Assembly (NCBI RefSeq): GCF_003711515.1
Contig: NW_021167085.1
Location: 1,719,691 to 1,783,690 of the forward strand
Source of the DNA: Sodiomyces alkalinus F11
Lineage: Eukaryota; Ascomycota; Sordariomycetes; Glomerellales; Plectosphaerellaceae
Direction: 5' to 3'
Length of the DNA: 64,000 nucleotides
Positions 24,090 to 35,508 of this stretch are shown one piece after another (the stretch's first letter is position 1; the number at the start of each line of letters is the position of its first letter). The notes under the pieces are model-generated. The model was not told the origin of the DNA. It worked only from the letters and a program-made list of their open reading frames with translations, and searched no databases. Position numbers and translations under genes: made by a program.

Positions 24090-25808
24090 GATGCCATTTG
24101 GGGAGGTCGGCCAGGTTCGCGGTTGTGGTTCATTCCCTGGGTGACATTGCGGTGAAGAATCGAAGCCATAGATGGAGGGCGTGGCTATGATGGGTTACAC
24201 TAGCAAACACGAACCGCGATAGTGGGGTTTCCCTCACAACAACGCGAAGTCACGTGATGATTCGGTGCCGTTGTCCGCGGCTTATATAAGATAAGCTACG
24301 TTGCCTGGCTTGACGGTTACTGAGTTCACCGTCCAACATAAAAATCTTCCCCCACCGCGGGTACTGTTTTTGTTTTATGACCGTCGTCAGACACATACGA
24401 GGTTAGGTTTATTCCGTCAACGAACCATTGAACCGTCGTGGAGGACCTGCAACGGTCTTCTTGATGCTTAAGCAGCTTGTCCGGCAGATACATCATGGCG
24501 ACGCGGAATCCGTTATATCCGAAGTACATAGTGTGGCCGAGCAACAGCACATGGATGACGTCATCAACACAACCAATAGGGTCAGCATCATGATCCCGAG
24601 GATCAATATTCAGTGGTGAAAATCTATCTTCATGATCGGAAGGAGCTGATATACCTTATGCTTGCCCTTTTATGGCGAGTACAAGATAGCATAGTACATG
24701 ATTGCTCTGATGACAGTGGAACGAGAGGTCAAGTTCAAGGAGGCTTTATGTCTTTTCCACCAACCACCCCTACTATGCGAACATCATATAGTCAAGCATC
24801 TGCTGGGAAGCAAAAAGCGGAATACTTACACAGCCGCCAGCTATAACGTAGCCCAAAAGTATATATAAAGTGTTTACCCGATTCTGCATGCAACTCGTAA
24901 CTTCGTACCTGGGTAATTACCTACCTTACCTACCTACCTTATGTACGGCGTAGGTAGGTACTTTCGGTATGGGTACCTTATGGAGGGGTATGATACATGG
25001 ACACCGGGCAAGTCTCGGAAAGGGATGCCCGATATCCACCGATCTGGTGCGATGGCACGAGCTGACGACGGCAGAAGGAGGTAGGGTTTAGAGACCATTA
25101 GGTATATCGTATAAAAGCGTCCGGGGAAATCATACGAAAAAGACGTTTATTAGCAGGACCTTCGCAGAGACGTTCCTTGCTACTATGATCATATAACTAC
25201 CCCGCCTATTTCTGATACACTTACTCCGGAGAAACGTTCTTACAAAGAACCTCTCACACCTGCCAGGTCAAAAGTACCTAACCTAGTATTTATCAACATC
25301 AACGCCTACCTTACTAAGATCAACTGCGTAAAGCAGAGTTAAATGCTCGTACATCGCGCTTGCGTCGTCATCCGTCTCCGCATCACCAGCGTGCCTCCTT
25401 TGCTGGATGTTACGTACTACCCACCCATCGTGGTCGAGGAGAAGAAGTCGGTCGTACGAATTCAAGGCAGGACACCATAGTGTCTGAGAAGACCCCTCAA
25501 TTTCCCCTCACATGGGCTGGGATCCGTAGTCTTCTAAAAGGCATGCTCGTCGCCTCCTGACGATCCGACGACTCTTCCTTGTTTCCCCTTTCAAACCTGG
25601 GCTGTATTGTTGTTCCTCTGATCCCCTTTCATACCGGCTCTCCCCTTCGTTCTTACCTTCGTCTTGCCATTGCTCCAGAATTAATTCGACATCCCTACGA
25701 TTTCCGCGTCAGTTATATCAGAGGTATATCATCTCACGCCATCACCTAAAGTCTCCTAAGCTTCCCGCTTCCCCCGCTCGCCATTCAACCCCTCCCGAGC
25801 CTCATACC
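24090..25808. other. Divergent intergenic region (uvsB / 271-aa gene)
   Basis: No supportable gene. It contains a palindromic TCACGTGA and a TTATATAAG box near 24281 upstream of uvsB. A dense cluster of TACCTACC/AGGTAGGTA motifs lies at about 24908-24980. A pyrimidine-rich leader precedes the 271-aa gene (25570-25800). Confidence 0.55.
24250..24257. promoter_or_regulatory. Palindromic E-box TCACGTGA
   Basis: A perfect 8-base palindrome containing the CACGTG E-box, about 160 bases upstream of the uvsB start codon. In fungi such sites bind bHLH factors such as Cbf1-type proteins. Function here is inference from position and sequence only. Confidence 0.35.
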
Positions 25809-26823
25809 ATGGCCGCCGCGACAGAACTCAGCCACCATTTCCCCAGGACTGACGATGTCGAGACGGCATCCGTCCACTCCGAAGCCCCATCTTATGGTAT
25901 GTAAGAGAGAGGGTGCATTACTCGCACCTAATCATCTACTTGCTATTGTCCAGAGTTGGACCTAGCTAACGAGAAGCTTTTCAAGTGTCCGAGGCACCTT
26001 CCTACCACACTGTCGCTTCCCAACATGAGCCCATCCCTCCCTACACCCCTCCAGGGACAACCACCACGAGTCACAGTACCAGCATAGTCCAGCCCGGAGC
26101 ATCAACCGCTACTTCAGGCCAAACCTCTGCACCTGCCCGCACACCCCCCTCGTCTTCCCGGCCACGGACAACAGGCCTCCCTCCCATACCACCCCGAAGC
26201 TCCGCAGTCCCTCAACTAGACCAGTTTCGCATCCCAACCTGGTCCCCAATCCATTCGAACCCAACATATCACAATGTAGCACGCCGCCGTGCCCGCGGAG
26301 ACGCCAACGATCCTGTCGCGTCCCTTCGCCGTTCGATTTTCCTCGAGCGCGTAGCTGAAGACGAGGATCGTCTTTCTTCTTCCTCCTCCTCCTCCTGCTC
26401 CTCTTCGTCATCCCCGTCTTCTTCCTCAAGCCATGCTCGACCCGGCTCCTCGTCGACATCCTCGGCATCGACACCCCGTCGTCCGCTTGAAGATCCCCAT
26501 CTCGTGGGCGAGGCTGCTGCGGCGGAAGCAAGACGCGTCAGACTCGCCCGCGAGAGAGGGAACGAGATCCTCATACAAGAGGATCGTCAATGGAACTGGT
26601 TCATCGGTATGCCGTCACCCGTCTTGTCTCCCCTCTGCGCAGAATTGGTCTACCGGACGCCCTTTATCTATCTTGGTGTAGTTGGGTATGTAATAAGCTG
26701 ACGCCCAAAAACACAGCCCAGATGGGAGACTGGGATGAGCGGGATCGCAGCTGGACTCGGTTCCGACGGGAGATCGAATCGGGACAGCGGACAAAGCTTT
26801 CTCGCCGACTCGCAGGAAATTGA
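25809..26823 (+). CDS. Conserved-looking fungal protein, function unknown
   Basis: I do not recognise a named family. Exons 25809-25896, 25986-26606 and 26717-26823 give 271 residues. The N-terminal 130 residues are rich in Pro, Ser and Thr (EPIPPYTPPG, PPSSSRPRTTGLPPIPPR) and look disordered. The PPY in PIPPYTPP could be a WW-domain ligand. A serine run follows (about 155-180). The last 80 residues look folded: arginine- and glutamate-rich helix, then EDRQWNWFIAQMGDWDERDRSWTRFRREIE, split here by intron 2, with tryptophans spaced as in a helix. There is no signal peptide or membrane segment. SEAPSY occurs on both sides of intron 1. The intron 1 acceptor was chosen because a GCTAAC branch site precedes TTTTCAAG; other acceptors are possible. 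It converges on vma-11. Confidence 0.68.
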
Positions 26824-27565
26824 ATTGCGGCAGCGGAAGAAGTTCCTTGCCTTTCGAGCGATGGATCCTCTTTTCTCGCGCTGGCGTGGGATCACTGTCG
26901 TTTGTGCTCTTTATTATCATTATGGGGAGGTGTCTTGGTGAAGAATGAACCCAGCAACAGAACCCAAGGCTTTTGGTAGGGCATCACTGGGACAGCAATT
27001 TGCAGCTATAGTTTTAGGTAGCTTAGCATAGTGGGAAACTCATCTGGGGCCGAAAACGATACCCCTCCGAAGAATATCGATTGAAGATATCGTGTATATC
27101 CTCAGTCAAGTCACACATGTGGATCGAGGAGAGGTTAGTCCGAATTCTCAGTTGTTCTTGGCGTCTATCACGGTGCGGAGACCGGATGGTCCGTAAAGCA
27201 GCACTCTGCCCCTGAAATGAGCACTCATTTCATAGTTCCATTCATATATAGACATATGCGTGCCGGGGAGCACATATCTTGAGCGATCGAGACGTCCCAG
27301 TGCAAAAGCGACGTCCGATGGAATGTCCTGTCTCGTCTCCCGCTAGTGCGAAGATTCAATATCTCCTTCCACATAAAAAAGAAACGCCGTATTAATGCAG
27401 TCGCCTCTCGCCCATCCTGATTAGGGGTTTCTCGACCTCTTCCCGCGAGCCTTCGGAGCCTGGATTATGAGTCCGACAGTTATATGATACAGTGGTTCGC
27501 ACTTTCCAACTCTTTCGTTGGGGAGTTTCACGTTGGTCGGTCGATGCTGTCGTCTTTGCTTTGTT
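26824..27565. other. Convergent spacer
   Basis: The 3' regions of the 271-aa gene and vma-11 lie here. There is no recognisable gene and nothing notable beyond ordinary AT-rich UTR sequence. Confidence 0.55.
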
Positions 27566-28441
27566 TCAGCCGGCGCTTCTCGTGTTGAGGATCAGAGCGA
27601 CGATGAGGCTTGCGCGGCGCATAATGTTAGCAAAAAAAAAAAAAAAAAAGGATTGCAACACTCGCATCAGCATTAGGGGGGGTAGTCTCTGCGGTGTTCT
27701 CCTTACCCGTACAGTCCGAGGACTTCGCCAAAGATAAGAATGAGGACCATGCCGACGAAGATGCGGCTCTGTTCCATGTAAGCGCGAACGCCCTTGTCGC
27801 CGACGATGCCGATCGTGTATCCTGCTGCGAGACCGGCAAGGCCTACTGAAAGACCTGCGGCAAGGTGCATGAAGCCGCTGTAACGCCGGATGGAGTGTCA
27901 GCAATGATGGTCTGTGTTCTGGAGCTTGAATCGCACTCCAGCGCGGGAAAAGACGAGGGAAGACGGAGATGAGGACGATAGGTAGAGACAAGTTGGGCTG
28001 ACCTGAACAAGCTGTAGTGGCCGCCGGAACTGGGAGGGACCAGGTCTTGGGCGATGAGGACGGAGACGACGAGGGCGTACACGGCAATGATACCGGACAT
28101 GACGACTGGGATCAAGCACTGTTGAATGTATCATATTAGACATAATGTCAATGCGTAGGAGGGAAAGAGGACGAGATGCATGCCTTCATGATTAGATCTG
28201 GCCTAAAGGTTCCCACGCCGGCAATACCAATGCCTGACTTGGCCGTGCCGTAGGCGGCACCCATGCAGCCAAAGATCATGGCTCCCGCAATTCCACCCTG
28301 ATGAAAACTTGATGTCAGCATCAGGATTCCATGTTGCCCAAGACGACGTGCCGTTGCCCATATCGCAGGCAAAGATGGGGTGGGGCGCTTTACCATGCCC
28401 ACGAAGGGCGCGAACTTGGGCGCAAGATCGGTGTCGGCCAT
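27566..28441 (-). CDS. vma-11: V-type ATPase proteolipid subunit c' (Vma11)
   Basis: Integral membrane proteolipid of the Vo ring that carries protons across vacuolar and endosomal membranes. Five exons (minus): 28441-28394, 28297-28184, 28118-28003, 27877-27707 and 27608-27566, giving 163 residues. Four hydrophobic helices are evident. The proton-carrying glutamate sits in [13 protein letters not shown] (about residue 144). It matches the c' paralogue, not c (Vma3): compare [43 protein letters not shown] and [11 protein letters not shown] with the yeast Vma11 pattern. The junction after RPDLIMK needs a GC donor (AAG|GCATGC); no GT donor nearby preserves frame, so intron 2 (28183-28119) appears to be GC-AG. 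The last intron carries a long T run on the coding strand. It is divergent from the Rho GEF gene. Confidence 0.93.
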
Positions 28442-29094
28442 CTTTTCGTATCGAGTGTCCCTTCTACCCTGTTATGCTGTGATAGAACCAAGAGAGGAGA
28501 GTGGGTGGAAAGACGTCGATGCTGCTCAGACGCCTTGTTTGGGCGAGGGTTCTTTGATGTCTCGATGTTGTCACCTGTAAGCCGCATGTATAGAGCTGAT
28601 ATCCTGGGCTTTGGAGCTTCTCATTGAAACGGCGACCAAAAAAGAAGTCACGCGCATCCTCACATGATTCAAGCTTTGGGGCCCCATAAATTGAAACCTT
28701 CGAAGTACCTACGTAGCATTACGTAATGAACTACCTAGGTACTCCGTACCTGTTTTTATCTGCCCTGTGCTGTGCCTGACAAGACGAGTGGGGACCACGA
28801 ACTGGATTCATCTCTTCATCCAGCCAATCCGTACCTGATACAACTAAGGTATTCGGCCTCCAGGTAAAGAGCCTTCAGCGTCTTGTGGTACACTATAATT
28901 ACCATGTGCATCATTTTCTTTCTTTCTTTTGTTAATCATACATCTAGTCTTAATCTCTTCCATGCATTTGATACCCTTTGTCGGAGGTAACCAATACTGC
29001 TGCAGTTGCATACCCATCAGGGGCTGATCCTGGTCTGGGTCTGTCCAAAGACACTCGCAGCAGTGCAGGTAGGTAACCCACCATAACTGGCGTG

Positions 29095-29130
29095 CGTCAC
29101 CCGTCACCCGTCACCCGTCACCCCCGTCAC
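29095..29130. repeat. CGTCACC heptamer tandem repeat
   Basis: About four to five tandem copies of CGTCACC, the last one slightly expanded, in non-coding sequence between vma-11 and the Rho GEF gene. Confidence 0.85.
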
Positions 29131-29290
29131 ACGCGGGCCCGACGTGTTTCTGTGGTTTCCCCAGGAGATAGGGAGGCCTGGCCTCTGATGGGCCTTGTTA
29201 AAAAGTCAACAAGCGAGCTGACCCGTTTCACAACATCAAATTTGGTGCTTTTTCAGCCAGTTAACCAACTCCTTTCGTGTCGCGATATTA

Positions 29291-29328
29291 GAGAGAGAGA
29301 GAGAGAGAGAGAAGAAGAAGGAGAAGAA
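29291..29328. repeat. GA then GAA microsatellite
   Basis: A pure (GA)n run that changes into GAAGAAGAAGGAGAAGAAG. Non-coding. Confidence 0.88.
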
Positions 29329-30487
29329 GTAGTAGTCGCGACAGAGACCCTTGAAAGTCGCTGGAGTTGATTTTTTATTTTATTTTATTTATTTACGGGT
29401 ATTTTGGGCCTTTTGAGTGGACCAGCTTTTGGAGCCGTTAGAGCTGGGCTCCTCCTTCCGTAGGTAGGTACCTTATAGAGTACCTTACTAGGTAGATAAG
29501 GGAGGTACGTCCCTAAGCCCGGACCTGCCTAGTGGCCTATTCAGCCTGGTCGGTTTAAGTGGATCGAGAGGGATCCCGGCCGGGGATGCAGATTGCCCAC
29601 GACGCCTGCTTCTTTTAGGATCCTCGACAGTCCAGCCCTGGTTGTCCCAAAGTTGTACAACTATGATTTGTATGGTTTTTCTACCTTACTTGATTTTCTA
29701 GCATACCGTCCACTCGCATTTCCACGCCGCATCTAGCGCTTCCCGATTCCGATGGCCTGACAGGAACAACTCGATCATCAAGCACCACCTCGTCTCCCGC
29801 GTCTCCCGCGTCTCCCGCACAACATCCATCCATCCGACCACGCCCGCACCTCCGCTGCTGCAGCAAATTCGAGTTACTCTTGGCTTCCGGGGCTGCTGCC
29901 GTGTTTCCCACCTTTCTCAACCTGTTCTGGGCCTTTACGTCGGCCACACCCCCCAAACGAGCCAACGTCAGTCAATCCTCCACCCGCCAAAACAAAATTA
30001 AACACCAAAAATTTCTAAAGAAGAGGGAACAATCATAAACGACGCCTTCCGATTGTGTGGCCGAGGGCGGACACTAGCACCCTATCCCGCCCCCGCACTG
30101 AGATTGAGAGCGGGAGAAACGAGAAAGAAAAGAAAGGAGAGAAAGGAGAGAAAGGGGGATACATACCTGCATCGGAACTGCTGGCTAGCGAACGGTGACA
30201 AATCGTGTCATCGTTGGTCCTGCCCAGTCGAGCCTGAAGATTTGCTCTCCCACGGCCTTTTTTTTTTTCTTTCTATTTTCCTTTTTTCCCCCCCGGCGTG
30301 TGAGGTTTCGCTTGAGGTGAGAGGCCCTGGACCCGTGTGCCCAACCCGATAACCCTTTTCTCTCGTGCTACGTTCATTCTCTCTCCACCCCTCTCCCTCT
30401 CTCTTCCCCTTGCTCGCGTTTTGACTTCTCGAATTGTGGTGACAAGGTAATAAGACGGCTGATGAAGAGGCTCTTCTTTCCCTGGCC

Positions 30488-30502
30488 ATGGTACAGGTGT
30501 AG
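30488..30502 (+). promoter_or_regulatory. Minimal upstream ORF in the Rho GEF leader
   Basis: GCCATGG gives a good start context, and the frame reads ATG GTA CAG GTG TAG (M-V-Q-V-stop). It ends 23 bases before the main ATG at 30526. If transcribed as part of the leader it would be met first by scanning ribosomes. Transcript start is not known from sequence. Confidence 0.4.
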
Positions 30503-30525
30503 TAGTAGGTCTTACGCGGTTCATC

Positions 30526-33500
30526 ATGTCCGATTACTACTCTCGAGATCTCCGTGACCCTCGGAGTCACACGGGTAACCAACGAGATGCTGCCTTCTCC
30601 GACATTTTTGGCTCCGCTCCTCCCCCGGGCCGCTCGCAGACCATGACTTCGTCGTCCATGCCGCCCCCTCCGATGCCTCCCATGCCGCAACAGGGTCAAG
30701 GGAGGACCCAGACCATGTCGTCCTCGTCCGCCATGCCACCACCCATGCAAAGGCAACCGCCGCCACGGCTCCCCCCTCAACCGCATATGGATCGAGAATC
30801 CTTATCGCCCAGGCTCCGGCCTATGATGGATGGCGGGGCACCGATCGCGTATCCCGGCCAGCGGTCTATATCGGGAGGATATCAAGTGCCGTCTCCTCAG
30901 GCCCAATATCTTCAGCAGCAACAGCAGCGCCGTGCCTACGGCCCAGCCCCTCCCCGGCCAGACTCCCGGGGCGCGCCACCGCAAGCTGCCGGGGCCCGAA
31001 GCCCAGCTCAACGTTTCCACCAAGGAGGACCGGGTCCGGCTATGGTGAACGACCCCTATCGGTCTCAGTCTCTCGCCTCGGTTCCAAGGCCGCATCACTA
31101 TCAACCCCCTCCGAGTACGTATCAGCAGTACCAGCAGCCACCGTCAGCGTCAGCGTACGGCAACGTCCCGAGGCAACAGCCTCCCTACGGTCCCGGTCCC
31201 CATAGCTCGGCACGCACCACAGCGCAAGGGCGAGTTGTTCCCGAACGTCACGATGACCGATCCATGTCCATGACGGGCCACTACCCACCTGCCCGAGAGA
31301 ACTCGCACCCTCATCAACAAAACACCTACCAGACCATGAGCGGACGGGTCATTCCCAACAGGAGAGTCCCAGCCGAACTTCCAGCTGGCTATAATGTCGG
31401 CGGCGGCTCCAATGGCTATGCGAGTGGAGGGTACCCGACACCGATGCCCGGCTCACAGACGAGAACGACCAGCATGGCCTCGTCGACCGGAGACGGCCAG
31501 CGGTCCATGTCCATGGCGTCGACGGTGACCGTCTCCACACCGACTATGGATTCGGACGTCACCACAGTGGCAAACAGGTCTTCCATCAGCAAGTCGGCCA
31601 AATCCATCGAGAGCGAACGTCCCCAGACCGCCAAAATACGTTCCCCCCTGGTATATCCTGCAATGCTCTCACGAGTAGCCGAGTGTTTCAGGCACAAGAT
31701 CATTACCGGAGACCGGACGAAGAACGAGCTGACGTACAAAAACGCCTTCAGCGGAGCAGAGGCCGTGGACGTCCTGTCGTACATCATTCGGACTACGGAC
31801 AGGAATCTCGCCCTCCTCCTCGGCCGCGCCCTGGATGCGCAAAAGTTCTTCCACGACGTCACGTACGAACACCGTCTGCGAGACTCGACGTCGGAGATGT
31901 ACCAATTTCGCGAGACCCTAACAGATCAACCGGAGGAGAAGCCGGCTGTGAATGGCGTCTTTGTGCTCTTGTCGGAGTGTTACTCGCCGACATGCACACG
32001 CGACAACCTTTGTTACTCGATCGCATGCCCCCGGCGTCTGGAGCAAGTTTCTCGGCTGAATCTGAAGATGGGACCTGGTCTGAAGAAGGAGGACAGCGCC
32101 GTGGTGAACGAGGACGATGCCGACCAGACGGACGAGCAGAAGCTCTGGATTAATTCGGTGCCCCGCGAGATTGCAGACAAGGTGGACGACATGGAAAAGA
32201 AGAGACAAGAAGTCATCTCGGAGATCTGCTACACCGAGAGAGACTTCGTCAAGGACCTGGAGTATCTGCGCGACTTTTGGATTATCCCACTGCGATCCAA
32301 GGGTTCCCCCATTCCCGCCAACCGACGCGAGAAGGTTGTCAAGGCCATCTTCAGCAACATTATCGACCATCCCAGCCTGCATCTCGTAAGTTCACGATTC
32401 GCAAGGGCTTTGACCGAACGGCAGCAGAAAGACCCCGTGGTCGGCAATGTAGGCGACATCTTCCTCGAATTCGCCCCTCAGTTCGAGCCATTCATCTGGT
32501 ACGGCTCTAAGCAGCTGGAGGCCAAGCACCAGTTCGAAAACGAGAAGGCGATCAATCCTTACTTTGCCAAGTTTGTGGACGAAATCGAGAGGCGGAAAGA
32601 GTCAAGAAAGCTGGAGCTGAACGGATACCTCACCAAGCCAACGACGCGGTTGGCGCGCTACCCGCTCCTACTCGAAGCCGTGCTCAAGCATACCGAGGAG
32701 AAGAACGCCGATAAGGAAGACATCCCCAAGGTGCTCATCACGATTCGCGACCTTCTCGGCAGGGTGAACCGCGAATCCGGCAAGGCCGAGAACAGGTTCT
32801 ACCTCAGGAGGCTTCAGGAGCAGCTGCGGTTCCGACCTAACGAGAAGGTCGACCTCAAACTCACGGAGGACGGGCGTGAGATCATCTTCAAGAGCCAGCT
32901 GAAGAAGACGCCGCATGACTCGTCTTCCACCAACGAGATCACCTCCTATCTGTTCGACCACGCTGTTCTCCTCGTCAGAGTGAAGCAGGCTGGGAAGGCC
33001 GAGGAGGTGAAGGCGTACCGAAGAGTGAGCCAGAACCACCCTCCCCCGTCAAACACTTGTTGGTATGAGTGTGTCCCTCTCCTCCCAATGCTAACGAATT
33101 GGCGCTGCAGCCTATTCCACTCGAACTATTATCCATCAAGGAGATGGACGAAGTCATTCCCCAGAACGGAGCCAAGAGATCGTCGTCGGGCCTGTTGCCT
33201 TTGAACAATGTAAAGGAGAGCAAGAAGAGCGACGGCTGGCCCATTACGTTCCGTCACTTGGGCAAAGCCGGCTACGAACTGACACTCTACGCAGCCAACC
33301 AAGCCGGAAGGGAAAAGTGGCTGCAGTTCATTGACGATGCGCAGAAGCGGTTGCGAGCGCGAGCCGACTTCTTCAACACGACGGTCATTTCGTCTGGGCA
33401 CTTCGCGGGCGCGAACCAGATCAACTGTGTCACCCCCTGCGACGGAGGACGCAAGCTCATCTACGGCACGGACACGGGCATCTTCGTTTCAGACCGGAAG

Positions 33501-34463
33501 AACAAGGACGCGTCGCCGAAACGGGTCATCGAGACGACACAGGTGCAACAGGTGGACGTGCTAGAGGAATACGGGCTGCTGCTGGTGCTGTCCAACAAGG
33601 CGGTGTACTCGTACCCGTTGTCGGCCCTGGACCCCAACGAGCCGGCGCTGTCGAAACGGCCCAAGAAGATCCAGAGCCACTGCAACTTCTTCAAGACGGG
33701 CATCTGCCTCGGCAGGCACTTGGTCTGCTGCGTCAAGTCGTCGGCGCTGTCGACGACCATCAAGGTGTACGAACCGACGGATGCTTTCTCCAAGGGAAAG
33801 AAGCAGAAGGGGTTCGGCAAGATGTTCTCGGGGCAGGATGAGCTCAAGCCGTTCAAGGAGTTCTACATCCCGACCGAGTCGTCGTCGGTGCATTTCCTTA
33901 AGAGCAAGTTGTGCGTGGCGTGCGCGCGCGGGTTCGAGGTGGTGTCTCTGGAGACGCTGGAGACGCAGTCGCTGCTCGACCAGGCCGACACGAGCCTCGA
34001 CTTTGTCGCGCGCAAGGAGACGGTCAAGCCGATCCACATCGAGCGGCTGAACGGCGAGTTCCTGCTCAACTACTCCGAGTTCTCCTTCTTTGTTAACCGC
34101 AATGGATGGCGAGCGCGGCCCGAGTGGCGGATCGACTGGGAAGGCACGCCTCACAGCTTTGCGCTTAGTTACCCCTGGATCTTGGCGTTTGAACCCAACT
34201 TTATCGAGCTCAGGCACATTGAGAACGGCGCTGTACATATTGTGCCGCATAAGAACATTCGGATGCTCCACAGCAGCACACACGAGGCGAGTTCTCTCCT
34301 GGCTTTTATGTTGTGCGGAGATGGATGAAACAAGCTGACAAATTCTCTGTAGATTCTCTTCGCATACGAGGACGAGAAGGGAGGTGACACGGTGGAGGCA
34401 TTGGATTTCTGGAAGAGCACAAGGCGGGCATCAGAGCTTCCCCCGCCTCCGGGGGCGATATGA
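30526..34463 (+). CDS. rom2: Rho1 guanine nucleotide exchange factor (Rom1/Rom2 type)
   Basis: Activator of the Rho1 GTPase in the cell-wall integrity pathway, acting at the plasma membrane at growing tips and septa. Exons 30526-33024, 33111-34286 and 34353-34463 give 1,261 residues. Order: a disordered Pro/Gln/Ser/Met-rich N-terminus (1-360); DEP domain (about 375-465); DH/RhoGEF domain (about 560-765), with ERDFVKDLEYLRDFW and LTKPTTRLARYPLLLE as conserved helices; PH-like region (about 785-930), into which intron 1 falls; and a CNH/citron domain (about 935-1235), ending just before the short C-terminal exon. This is the exact Rom2 order. Intron 1 has a GTGAGC donor and GCTAAC branch site. 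Intron 2 requires a GC donor (GAG|GCGAGT), because only that keeps STHE|ILFAYEDE in frame. A GTAAGT at 32386 is not used, since the frame and homology run through it. Confidence 0.93.
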
Positions 34464-35508
34464 GAAAGTCGATGTCCTCATCGGAAGCGCGCTCTGAGTG
34501 GGATGACGCAGGTCGCCAAGGTTCCCTTATCTGAGCGAAGCAGGGGCCTGCGACTTTGACTATCGAAAGACATCTCGGATAGGATAGATAGGATGGGTTT
34601 TAGAGGCAGTTCTTGCTCTCTCTCTCCCCCTCTCTCTCTCTCTCTATTCCCCCTCGGCTCCGTTTCCCCCCCCCTACACCTCTCTTTTATTGTTCTCCTG
34701 CGCTTTGTGTCTCTGGGAGCCGGGCAAACTCTTGTTTCTTCCTCTTTTACTTCTTGACTTTTTGTTGGTTTGGCCGCACCGGAAGCTTCTGCCGTCGTTA
34801 TCAGGTCCGGGGACTAGAGACCGGAGACTGTTGTTAATTTCCCCCCCACTGAACACCTCTGAACACCGTAATGACATGACGGGGACCCTTAAGCTGAAGA
34901 GGGTCAGGGGGGTGAACATGGGAGAAGGAGCAGGAGCAGAAGCAGAGCGGAGCAGAGAAGGGGTAGAGAAGGGGTACCCAGAGAAGAGCGGGATCAGGGC
35001 AGAGAGCAGACGGCTGAAGGAGTATCTTGTCTTGAGGAATACACGGACTTTGATACCTACTTGATGATATATTCATAGAAGCTCGTTGCCCATGAGATAG
35101 GTGCCGCGGAGACATTATTGGCATTCCAAGTTCGTCTCTAGCCATGTGGTTATCCTTCGCCCGTCCCATAACCAACCCCAAGCCACGGCACGATGCGAGC
35201 GCGAGACTTGGCTGGCAGCAATACGGGGTGCTCAGCCACGAGCCAAGACGGTCCGGTGATGCCCTAGGCCTCGGAGGTTTCCCCTGCATTGGCTCACTTC
35301 TGGTGCCAACATAGGACAACAACATTCTATCCTGCTTTCCAACATCCTGACATGGCCAACGCCCATAGCTAACAATAGTAGGATAGGGATACAAGGGAAT
35401 AAGGTATAAAAAAACGAATAGTTTTACATGGGAGTTATCACGATGAATGAGAGTGCTGAGAGAAGGTGAAAGGAAGAAGGGAAATGATGCGAAAGCCGCT
35501 ATTCCTCG
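34464..35508. other. Convergent spacer
   Basis: The 3' regions of the Rho GEF gene and the DUF4336 gene. A CT-rich stretch lies at 34614-34645 and the rest is unremarkable. No gene is supported. Confidence 0.55.

Larger units (their letters stand above)
28442..30525. other. Divergent intergenic region (vma-11 / Rho GEF)
   Basis: No protein gene is supported. The region holds two short tandem repeats, AGGTACC/ACCTAGGT motifs (28705-28750, 29460-29510) and TACTCCGTA at 28740. An AT-rich TTTTATTTTA stretch lies at 29372-29394. A pyrimidine-rich region (30245-30430) is probably the Rho GEF leader. Confidence 0.55.

Noticed and set aside
32386..32406. GTAAGT donor-like site inside the Rho GEF DH domain
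   Set aside because: The nearest acceptor would give a 20-nt intron, and the uninterrupted frame matches the DH domain.
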